Assembly: GCA_044868325.1 (NCBI GenBank)
Contig: JBIOWI010000219.1
Coordinates: forward strand, 1-12,559
DNA length: 12,559 bases
From: AWTP1-13 sp044868325
Lineage (GTDB): Bacteria > Pseudomonadota > Alphaproteobacteria > Rhizobiales > Hyphomicrobiaceae
Direction of reading: 5' to 3'
Below are positions 1-5,184 of this stretch, piece by piece; within the stretch, counting starts at the first letter, position 1; every line of letters begins with the position of its first letter. The translations under genes and the position numbers were made by a program. Under the pieces are notes generated by a model. It did no database searches, was not told the DNA's origin, and saw only the letters and a list, made by a program, of their open reading frames with translations.

Positions 1-59
1 TCTCGGGTGATTCGTCACGGAAACACCGTAGTCGGAGCCAGCGCCGATGCCTCGACTTT

Positions 60-332
60 TCACCGCTTCAGCGGAAAATCACTCGCGCCGCCGCATTTTT
101 GCAAGATCCTCCCTCTGGGTCTGACACCGGCTTTCAGTCGCATATGGTCGGGACCATAGAGGCGGCTCATGCAGCCCGGCCTGTGCGGCGGAGCCGTGTA
201 GAGGTCGATGGCCGAGCTGTAGACGCGGCCCAGACGCTGCTCGATGCTGCCCGGTCCGGCCAGGATCGCGTCGAGGCCCTCGACGCTCTTGGCGCCGTAG
301 AAGCGCAGCGCCGCAATGTAGAGCTGCTCCTT
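60..332 (-). pseudogene. TetR-family regulator, C-terminal fragment
   Basis: Reading the minus strand from 332 gives KEQLYIAALRFYGAK, then an acidic/hydrophobic stretch, then a Pro/Gly/Cys segment ending RPGCM. This is the layout of a TetR/AcrR ligand-binding domain just after the helix-turn-helix, where 'SKE-LY-AAL-RYG' is common. The DNA-binding domain is missing: an in-frame stop (complement of 336-338) lies just upstream, and beyond it the DNA matches a different gene on the other strand. Downstream the frame runs into a truncated copy of the 27-bp palindrome, read as GVRPRG, and stops at 60-62. It is a 5'-deleted remnant whose C-terminus now ends in repeat-derived sequence. The assignment rests on pattern recognition of a short divergent domain. 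Confidence 0.5.
111..128 (-). repeat. Truncated copy of the 27-bp palindrome
   Basis: On the minus strand the left arm GGTGTCAGACCC, the centre AGA and the first GGG are intact, then similarity stops. On the plus strand this is a right arm GGGTCTGACACC preceded by CCCTCT. It lies in frame at the end of the TetR-like fragment. Confidence 0.8.
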
Positions 333-462
333 CGCCTACGTCGGTGCCGATCTCAAGCGGTGGCCGACGATCGCGGCCTATCACCAGAAGCACCTGCAGC
401 GCCCCGCCGTCGCCCAGGCCATGAGCGTCGAGATGGCCGAGCGCAAGCGCCGGGCGGCGTAG
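331..462 (+). pseudogene. Glutathione S-transferase, C-terminal fragment
   Basis: The frame from 331 to the TAG at 460-462 reads FAYVGADLKRWPTIAAYHQK, then HLQRPAVAQAM and a basic tail. That matches the last helices of a cytosolic GST ('RWP-IAAY-R---RPAV--AM'). In the same frame a TAG at 319-321 lies just upstream, so the thioredoxin fold and most of the helical domain are gone. The fragment begins exactly where the TetR-like fragment on the opposite strand begins, so two unrelated broken genes have been joined head to head. No start codon or Shine-Dalgarno is present and it is not expected to make a working enzyme. Confidence 0.6.
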
Positions 463-487
463 ACGTTCCGTCGGGCGGCAGTGCCAT

Positions 488-514
488 GGGGTCGGACCCG
501 CAGGGTCCGACCCC
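488..514. repeat. Variant 27-bp palindrome (GGGGTCGGACCC arms)
   Basis: The arms are GGGGTCGGACCC and GGGTCCGACCCC around centre GCA, a perfect 12-bp inverted repeat. Two arm positions differ from the main palindrome and both changes are matched on the other arm, so symmetry is preserved. It lies 10 nt beyond the stop of the minus-strand gene at 525-869, where its transcript would form a stable hairpin, but no U-tract follows. Confidence 0.85.
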
Positions 515-524
515 GCTCCGACAC

Positions 525-869
525 CTATGCCAGGGCCGTTGCGGTAGTCAGGTGGCTGAGCCTCTCGCGCAGCTCCTTGTTCTGCGAGCGGAGCGCGGCG
601 TTCTCGGCGCGCAGGCGGCGGCGACTGGCTGCCCACACGGCGCGCTCCAGCGCCAGCCAGCGGCGCGCCTGGCGCAGGTCGTCCCAGCCCTGCTGCAGCT
701 GGTTCGGGTGGACGAAGCGAAACCACAGGCGCGTGGCGTAGCGCGCGAGGATGGCGCCGATCATCATCCAGACGATGGTCTTGAATGCGCCGAGCTGTAA
801 GAAGTCGAGGACGAACTCCTTGACCCCGCTCGACACGAGCCAGTCCGCTATCCAACCGATCTCGGGCAT
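525..869 (-). CDS. Small membrane protein with C-terminal coiled coil
   Basis: The product has 114 residues and I do not recognise its family. A hydrophobic segment at about residues 30-50 (KTIVWMMIGAILARYATRLW) is a likely single membrane helix. Residues 60-107 are rich in Leu, Arg, Glu and Gln with heptad-like spacing (WDDLRQARRWLALE, then LRAENAALRSQNKELRERL), typical of a coiled coil. The start is well supported: complement positions 877-883 read AAGGAGG, a near-perfect Shine-Dalgarno, 7 nt before the ATG at 869-867. The gene diverges from the metabolic run starting at 1067, and the roughly 105 bp before the first palindrome must hold its promoter. A membrane anchor plus coiled coil suggests a scaffold or oligomerising role, which is inference only. 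Confidence 0.72.
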   Translation of the reverse strand: MPEIGWIADWLVSSGVKEFVLDFLQLGAFKTIVWMMIGAILARYATRLWFRFVHPNQLQQGWDDLRQARRWLALERAVWAASRRRLRAENAALRSQNKELRERLSHLTTATALA

Positions 870-974
870 GGCGCAGCCTCCTTCCGGTTCGCCCCTCCCG
901 TCCTTCCCTCCGTCTCGGGGGCAGCCCTTCTGCCATGCCTCTCCAACGTGGCCATGACGGCCGGTTGACGGTAA

Positions 975-1001
975 GGTGTCAGACCCTCCGGGTCTGACAC
1001 C
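975..1001. repeat. 27-bp palindrome, pair 1 copy A
   Basis: Perfect arms GGTGTCAGACCC and GGGTCTGACACC around centre TCC, extended by one A/T pair outside. It is the first of a pair upstream of the COG4091-type gene; the partner starts 53 nt later in the opposite centre orientation. Confidence 0.95.
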
Positions 1002-1027
1002 TTGGTGCCAACGACGGTTGTGCAGGT

Positions 1028-1054
1028 GGTGTCAGACCCAGAGGGTCTGACACC
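1028..1054. repeat. 27-bp palindrome, pair 1 copy B
   Basis: Perfect arms around centre AGA. It ends 12 nt before the ATG at 1067, and the Shine-Dalgarno AGGAA (1056-1060) begins 2 nt after it, so in mRNA a 12-bp hairpin would stand just upstream of the ribosome-binding site. Confidence 0.95.
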
Positions 1055-1066
1055 TAGGAAACCGCC

Positions 1067-2446
1067 ATGAACCTGTCGTCCAAGCTGAGGGAGCGCGCGG
1101 CGGCCGGGCGGCCGATCCGCATCGCGCAGGTGGGGGCCGGCAAGTTCGGCACCATGTTCCTGTCGCAGGTGCGGCTGACGCCGGGGATGCATCTCGCCGG
1201 GCTCGCGGACCTGATGCCGGGGCGGGCCAGGGAGCGGCTCGTGGGCGTGGGCTGGCCGAGGGAGCGGATCGAGGCGCGCTCGCTCGGGGAGGCGCTGAAG
1301 ACCGGCGGGACCTCCGTCACCGACGACGCGCTGGCCCTGATCGGGAGCCCCGAGATCGACGTGGTGATCGAGGCGACGGGGGACCCGGCCACCGGCATCC
1401 GGCTGGCGCAGGCGGCGATAGCACACGGCAAGCACATCGTCATGGTCAACGTGGAGGCCGACGCGCTGGCGGGGCCGCTGCTGGCGCGGCGCGCGCGGGA
1501 GGCGGGCGTGGTCTACTCGCTGGCATGGGGCGACCAGCCGGCGCTGATCTGCGAGCAGGTGGACTGGGCGCGGGCGTGCGGGTTCAACGTGGTGGCGGCC
1601 GGCAAGGGCACACGCTACCTGCCGAGCTATCACCGCTCCAACCCCGATACGGTGTGGGACATCCTCCTGCAGTACCTGCCGATCCAGGACCGGAGCCACA
1701 TCAATCCAAAAATGTTCAACTCGTTCCTCGACGGCACCAAGTCGGGCATCGAGATGACGGCGGTGTGCAACGCCGCCGGGCTGGTGCCGCAGTCGGGGGG
1801 CCTTGGCTTCCCTCCGGCGACCAGGTTCGAGCTGGCGGAGGTCTGCAAGCCCCGGGACGAGGGCGGCACGCTGGAGAGGAAGGGCGTGACCGAGGTGGTC
1901 TCCTCGCTCTATCGGGACGGGACGGACGTGCCACACCACCTCGCCATGGGCACGTACGTGGTGATCGAGAGCGATAGCCCGTACGCGGCGCAGTGCTTCA
2001 AGGAGTACCACTGCCTGCAGGACAAGAGCGGGCGCTACGCCGCGCTCTACCGGCCCACGCACATGATCGGGCTGGAGCTCGGCATCTCGGTGGCCTGCGT
2101 GGCGCTGCGCGGGGAGCCGACGGGCGCGCCGGTGTGCTTCAACTCGGATGTGGCGGCGGTTGCGAAGCGCCCATTGAAGAAGGGAGAGATCCTGGATGGC
2201 GAGGGCGGCTTTGCAGTCTGGGGCCGGCAGGTGCCGGCAGAGGTGTCGCTGGCCGAGGGCTATCTGCCGCTCGGCTTGGCGAGCGACGTGGCACTTACCC
2301 GAGACATCGCCGAGGGCGAGGCGCTCAGGTGGACGGACGTGGTCATCGATATGGCTGCCGACGCGGTGAAGGTGCGGCGAGAGATGGAGGCCGCGTTTGG
2401 TGTCAGACCCTCTGGGTCTGACACCATGGGTGCACCGTTGTCATAA
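1067..2446 (+). CDS. COG4091-type homoserine dehydrogenase-like protein with SAF domain
   Basis: The product has 459 residues. The N-terminal NAD(P)-binding Rossmann domain shows GAGKFG at 23-28, then IDVVIEATGDPATG at 97-110 and IVMVNVEADALAGP at 124-137, as in homoserine dehydrogenase-like oxidoreductases. The middle carries NPDTVWDIL and the conserved HHLAMGTYVV region. The C-terminal part, about 365-430 (RPLKKGEILDGEGG to LRWTDVVID), is an SAF domain. This two-domain layout fits COG4091 ('predicted homoserine dehydrogenase'), whose substrate is not established, so the enzyme name is provisional. The start has AGGAA 6 nt upstream. Residues 445-453 are the palindrome read in frame (GVRPSGSDT), followed by MGAPLS and the stop, so the native C-terminus has been replaced or extended by repeat DNA. 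It is the first of five codirectional metabolic genes. Confidence 0.88.
   Translation: MNLSSKLRERAAAGRPIRIAQVGAGKFGTMFLSQVRLTPGMHLAGLADLMPGRARERLVGVGWPRERIEARSLGEALKTGGTSVTDDALALIGSPEIDVVIEATGDPATGIRLAQAAIAHGKHIVMVNVEADALAGPLLARRAREAGVVYSLAWGDQPALICEQVDWARACGFNVVAAGKGTRYLPSYHRSNPDTVWDILLQYLPIQDRSHINPKMFNSFLDGTKSGIEMTAVCNAAGLVPQSGGLGFPPATRFELAEVCKPRDEGGTLERKGVTEVVSSLYRDGTDVPHHLAMGTYVVIESDSPYAAQCFKEYHCLQDKSGRYAALYRPTHMIGLELGISVACVALRGEPTGAPVCFNSDVAAVAKRPLKKGEILDGEGGFAVWGRQVPAEVSLAEGYLPLGLASDVALTRDIAEGEALRWTDVVIDMAADAVKVRREMEAAFGVRPSGSDTMGAPLS
2399..2425. repeat. 27-bp palindrome, pair 2 copy A, inside coding sequence
   Basis: Perfect arms around centre TCT. It fills exactly nine codons (445-453) near the end of the COG4091-type gene, read as GVRPSGSDT; six codons and a stop follow. 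Confidence 0.95.
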
Positions 2447-2472
2447 GCGAGCAGCGTGCCGATAGGAACCAT

Positions 2473-3270
2473 ATGGCGACATCGGACAGGAACGACGGCA
2501 GGCGCGATGGTGTCAGACCCAGAGGGTCTGACACCGATGCGCTCAGGCGCATGATTGCCGATGCCGGCAACATCGTCGCCTTCACGGGGGCCGGCATCTC
2601 TACGGAATCGGGCATTCCCGACTTCCGTTCGCCGGGCGGCATCTGGACCCGGTACAAGCCGATCCCGTTCGAGGATTTCGTGGCCTCCGCCGAGGCGCGG
2701 CGCGAGACCTGGCGGCGCAAGTTCGCCACCCATCCCGCCATCGAGAGCGCGACGCCCAACGCCGGGCACCGTGCGCTGGCCCGGCTGGTCGAGCTGGGCC
2801 GTATGAGCGCCGTCATCACCCAGAACATCGATGGGCTGCACCAGGCCTCGGGCATTCCCGCCGAGACGGTGATCGAGCTGCACGGCAACACCACCTACGC
2901 CGCCTGCCTCGACTGCTGCCGGCGCTACGAGCTCGCTTGGGTGCGCGAGATCTTCGCCGAGGACGAGCAGCTCCCCGTCTGTACCGGGTGCGGCGGCCAC
3001 ATCAAGACGGCCACCGTCTCGTTCGGCCAGCCGATGCCGGAGGCCGAGATGGCGCGGGCGCGCGTGGCGACGCTGGCTGCGGATCTCTTCATCGTGCTCG
3101 GCAGCTCGCTGGTGGTCTATCCAGCCGCGGGCTTCCCTCTGCTCGCCAAGCGCAACGGCGCGCGGCTCGTCATCGTCAACCGCGAGCCGACGGACCAGGA
3201 CGAGCTGGCGGACCTCGTCATCCATGCCGAGATCGGTGCTACGATGAGCCGGGCGGTGGGCGTGAACTGA
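2473..3270 (+). CDS. Sir2-family NAD-dependent protein deacylase
   Basis: The product has 265 residues, the normal length for bacterial sirtuins. Sirtuins remove acyl groups from lysines using NAD+, giving nicotinamide and O-acyl-ADP-ribose. Visible motifs in order are GAGISTESGIPDFRS at 39-53 (NAD binding), QNID at 117-120, the catalytic His137 in ELHGN, four zinc-ligand cysteines (C145 and C148; C170 and C173), GSSL at 210-213 and VNREPT at 235-240. The Tyr/Arg pair of SIRT5-like desuccinylases is not obvious. The ATG at 2473 has AGGAA (2464-2468) 4 nt upstream. Residues 13-21 (GVRPRGSDT) are an in-frame palindrome inserted before the Rossmann fold, in a region that is usually short. Met27 could be a second start but has only a weak AGG upstream. 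Its place among catabolic enzymes suggests deacylation of a neighbouring enzyme, which is inference. Confidence 0.93.
   Translation: MATSDRNDGRRDGVRPRGSDTDALRRMIADAGNIVAFTGAGISTESGIPDFRSPGGIWTRYKPIPFEDFVASAEARRETWRRKFATHPAIESATPNAGHRALARLVELGRMSAVITQNIDGLHQASGIPAETVIELHGNTTYAACLDCCRRYELAWVREIFAEDEQLPVCTGCGGHIKTATVSFGQPMPEAEMARARVATLAADLFIVLGSSLVVYPAAGFPLLAKRNGARLVIVNREPTDQDELADLVIHAEIGATMSRAVGVN
2509..2535. repeat. 27-bp palindrome, pair 2 copy B, inside coding sequence
   Basis: Perfect arms around centre AGA, occupying codons 13-21 of the Sir2 gene in frame as GVRPRGSDT. It is inverted relative to copy A, from which it is separated by 83 nt holding the preceding stop and this gene's start. 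Confidence 0.95.
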
Positions 3271-3284
3271 GGCGTCGGGGCGTC

Positions 3285-3311
3285 GGTGTGAGACCCTCTG
3301 GGTCTGGCACC
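3285..3311. repeat. 27-bp palindrome, pair 3 copy A (degenerate)
   Basis: Arms GGTGTGAGACCC and GGGTCTGGCACC around centre TCT. Two substitutions relative to the consensus are not compensated, leaving two mismatched pairs. It lies 14 nt after the Sir2 stop. Confidence 0.88.
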
Positions 3312-3364
3312 ATAACCTACGCACCATCTCCTAAGCGGATGGCATATTGGCGGAGTCCATGACA

Positions 3365-4171
3365 ATGTCGGACGAGAGTTCGCGCCAAGGTGTCAGACCC
3401 AGAGGGTCTGACACCCTCGCCAGGGTCGCTCTCATCACCGGCGGCGCATCGGGCATCGGCTTGGCCACGGCGGAGCACCTGCTCAACGCCGGCTGGAAGG
3501 TGGCGGTCGCCGACCGGGACGAGACGATGCTGCAGGCCTGGAGCGAGCGAGCCGTTGCCTCGCCCGGCGTCCTGCCGACGCCCTTCGACGTGACCGACGA
3601 GGCTGCAGCCGAGCAGGCGATTGCCAGGGCCGCGGAGGTGCTGGGCGGGCTCGACGGCGTGGTCAATGCCGCGGGCATCGCGGCGGATATCCCGGCGCTG
3701 GATACGCCGGTCGAGCTGTTCCGCAAAATTCTCGACGTGAACGTTACCGGCACGTTCATCGTCGCCCGGGCCGCAGCGCGCGTCATGAGGGAGCGGGGTG
3801 GCGGAGGCGCCATCGTGAACCTGTCGTCGGTGGCAGGCTTGCGCGGCAGCAAGGGGCGCAGCGCCTACGGGGCCTCGAAGGGTGCGGTGGCGGTGCTGAC
3901 GCAGGTGCTGGCCAACGATCTGGCAGGGTACGGCATCCGCGTGAATGCCGTGGCGCCCGGGCCGGTCGATACGCCGATGGTGAAGGCCATGCATACGCCT
4001 GAGGACCGCGTGCTGTGGACGCGCCACATCCCCATGCGCCGCTACGGCACGCCGGAGGAGATTGCCGGCGTCATCGAGTTCCTGCTGGATGGCAACAGGT
4101 CCGGCTACGTCACTGGCGAGATCGTGGCCGTGGACGGCGGCTTCCGCGGGGCGGGGATCATTGCGGAGTAG
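3365..4171 (+). CDS. Classical short-chain dehydrogenase/reductase
   Basis: With the start at 3365 the product has 268 residues. SDR motifs are complete: TGGASGIG at 25-32 for cofactor binding, NAAG at 101-104, and the tetrad Asn126, Ser155, Tyr168 and Lys172 (YGASK), then the PGP-VDTPM segment at 198-205 and VDGGF at 256-260. Asp50 at the end of the second strand (VAVAD) favours NAD(H). It should oxidise an alcohol or reduce a ketone; the substrate cannot be told. ATG 3365 was chosen because GGCGGAG at 3349-3355 stands 9 nt upstream; ATG 3359 (3 nt) and TTG 3347 are alternatives in frame. No start codon exists between the palindrome and the Rossmann motif, so residues 9-17 (GVRPRGSDT) must be translated. 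Confidence 0.92.
   Translation: MSDESSRQGVRPRGSDTLARVALITGGASGIGLATAEHLLNAGWKVAVADRDETMLQAWSERAVASPGVLPTPFDVTDEAAAEQAIARAAEVLGGLDGVVNAAGIAADIPALDTPVELFRKILDVNVTGTFIVARAAARVMRERGGGGAIVNLSSVAGLRGSKGRSAYGASKGAVAVLTQVLANDLAGYGIRVNAVAPGPVDTPMVKAMHTPEDRVLWTRHIPMRRYGTPEEIAGVIEFLLDGNRSGYVTGEIVAVDGGFRGAGIIAE
3389..3415. repeat. 27-bp palindrome, pair 3 copy B, inside coding sequence
   Basis: Perfect arms around centre AGA, in frame as codons 9-17 of the SDR, 3 codons (LAR) before the VALITGG strand. It is inverted relative to copy A, from which it is separated by 77 nt. Confidence 0.95.
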
Positions 4172-4181
4172 GTTGTCAGCA

Positions 4182-4208
4182 GGTGTCAGGCCCGGAGGGT
4201 CTGGCACC
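4182..4208. repeat. 27-bp palindrome, pair 4 copy A (degenerate)
   Basis: Arms GGTGTCAGGCCC and GGGTCTGGCACC around centre GGA, with two mismatched pairs. It starts 10 nt after the SDR stop. This is the only pair in which both copies have the same centre orientation. Confidence 0.88.
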
Positions 4209-4233
4209 ATGGCTCCAACGCGGTTCGTGCTAT

Positions 4234-4260
4234 GGTGTCAGACCCGGAGGGTCTGACACC
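4234..4260. repeat. 27-bp palindrome, pair 4 copy B
   Basis: Perfect arms around centre GGA. It ends 13 nt before ATG 4274 and the Shine-Dalgarno GGGAG (4262-4266) begins 2 nt after it. Confidence 0.95.
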
Positions 4261-4273
4261 TGGGAGATGCGCC

Positions 4274-5092
4274 ATGGCGACCACGGTTGAGAAGAGAGCG
4301 GAGTTCCGGCGGCTGCATGGGAGCGGGTGCTTCGTCATCCCGAACCCTTGGGATGTGGGAAGCGCACGCTACCTGCAGAGCATGGGCTTCAAGGCGCTGG
4401 CAACGACCAGCGCGGGCTTTGCCTGGTCGCGCGGGATCTCGGACGGCGGCGTGAGCCGCGACGTGGCGCTGGCGCACTTCGCCGAGCTTGCGGCGGCCGT
4501 GGATGTGCCGCTGAACGCCGACTTCGAGGGCGGCTTCGCCGACGCGCCGGAGGACGTGGCCGAGAGCGTGCAGCTGTGCGTGGAGACGGGTGTGGCGGGG
4601 CTCTCCATCGAGGACTTCACCGGCGACCGGGCCAATCCGCTCTATCCCTTCGACCTCGCGGTGGCGCGCATTGGGGCAGCGCGGGCGGCCATCGACAAGA
4701 CGGGCGGCGACGTGCTGCTCACCGGCCGCAGCGAGGGCTTCATCCGCGGCCGGCCCGACCTCGACGAGACCCTGCGCAGGCTCAAGGCGTTCGCCGAGGC
4801 CGGAGCGGACTGCCTCTATGCGCCAGGCATCTCGACGCGGGAGCAGATCGCGGCGGTGGTGCAGGCGGTGGCGCCCAAGCCAGTCAACCTGCTGATGGGC
4901 ACGCCAAGCGAGCTCACGGTGAAGGACTGCGCCGACCTCGGCGTGCGCCGCATCAGCATTGGCGGCTCGCTGGCACGGGCGGCCTGGGGCGGCTTCATCC
5001 GGGCGGCGCGGCAGATCGTGGAGGCCGGCAGCTTCAACGGCTTCGCCGACGCGGCGTCGGGCGCGGAGCTGAACAAGGCGTTCTCGCGCTAG
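4274..5092 (+). CDS. Isocitrate lyase/PEP mutase family protein
   Basis: The product has 272 residues, typical of the small PEPM-like branch of this TIM-barrel superfamily, which breaks or makes C-C or P-C bonds in 2-oxo or carboxylic acid substrates with Mg2+. Visible motifs are PNPWDVGSAR at 23-32, TTSAGFAWSRG at 44-54, NADFEGGF at 81-88 (metal ligands in the D-x-E region), SIEDFTGD at 111-118, GRSEGF at 151-156 and the closing RRISIGGSLARAAWG. The KKCGH signature of true isocitrate and methylisocitrate lyases is absent, so oxaloacetate decarboxylase-like or another lyase activity is more likely; the substrate is unknown. ATG 4274 has GGGAG 7 nt upstream. An in-frame ATG at 4232 would translate the palindrome as VSDPEGLTP and has no such site. 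The stop codon's last base is the first base of the next palindrome. Confidence 0.9.
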   Translation: MATTVEKRAEFRRLHGSGCFVIPNPWDVGSARYLQSMGFKALATTSAGFAWSRGISDGGVSRDVALAHFAELAAAVDVPLNADFEGGFADAPEDVAESVQLCVETGVAGLSIEDFTGDRANPLYPFDLAVARIGAARAAIDKTGGDVLLTGRSEGFIRGRPDLDETLRRLKAFAEAGADCLYAPGISTREQIAAVVQAVAPKPVNLLMGTPSELTVKDCADLGVRRISIGGSLARAAWGGFIRAARQIVEAGSFNGFADAASGAELNKAFSR

Positions 5093-5118
5093 GTGTCAGA
5101 CCCTCTGGGTCTGACACC
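5092..5118. repeat. 27-bp palindrome, pair 5 copy A
   Basis: Perfect arms around centre TCT. Its first G is the last base of the preceding gene's TAG (5090-5092), so the repeat abuts the coding end without disrupting it. Confidence 0.95.
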
Positions 5119-5145
5119 AGTAAAACAAACGGCCGTTGGAGCTAT

Positions 5146-5172
5146 GGTGTCAGACCCAGAGGGTCTGACACC
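5146..5172. repeat. 27-bp palindrome, pair 5 copy B
   Basis: Perfect arms around centre AGA, inverted relative to copy A. It ends 12 nt before ATG 5185, and the Shine-Dalgarno GAGGGAG (5173-5179) follows directly. Confidence 0.95.
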
Positions 5173-5184
5173 GAGGGAGCATCG

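Noticed and set aside
57..78. CCGCT/AGCGG hairpin near the window start
   Set aside because: Only 5 bp with no T-run in a relevant direction; expected by chance at this GC content.
79..936. Long open frames on both strands over the first 0.9 kb (79-936 minus, 99-800 plus)
   Set aside because: They overlap each other and the well-supported minus-strand gene at 525-869, cross the two gene fragments out of frame, and show no recognisable domain or ribosome site.
1067..2062. Long minus-strand frames inside the COG4091-type gene
   Set aside because: Arg/His/Pro-rich shadow translations typical of high-GC antisense frames, with no start signal.
4232..4273. Upstream ATG at 4232 as start of the ICL-family gene
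   Set aside because: It would translate the palindrome (VSDPEGLTP) and lacks a Shine-Dalgarno; ATG 4274 has GGGAG at good spacing and gives the usual N-terminus.
975..5172. Palindromes as a CRISPR array
   Set aside because: The repeats are separated by whole genes, alternate in orientation and have no set of unique equal-length spacers; no cas genes are present.
975..5172. Palindromes as rho-independent terminators
   Set aside because: Hairpins are strong but none is followed by a T-run, and several lie inside coding sequence or directly before ribosome sites.
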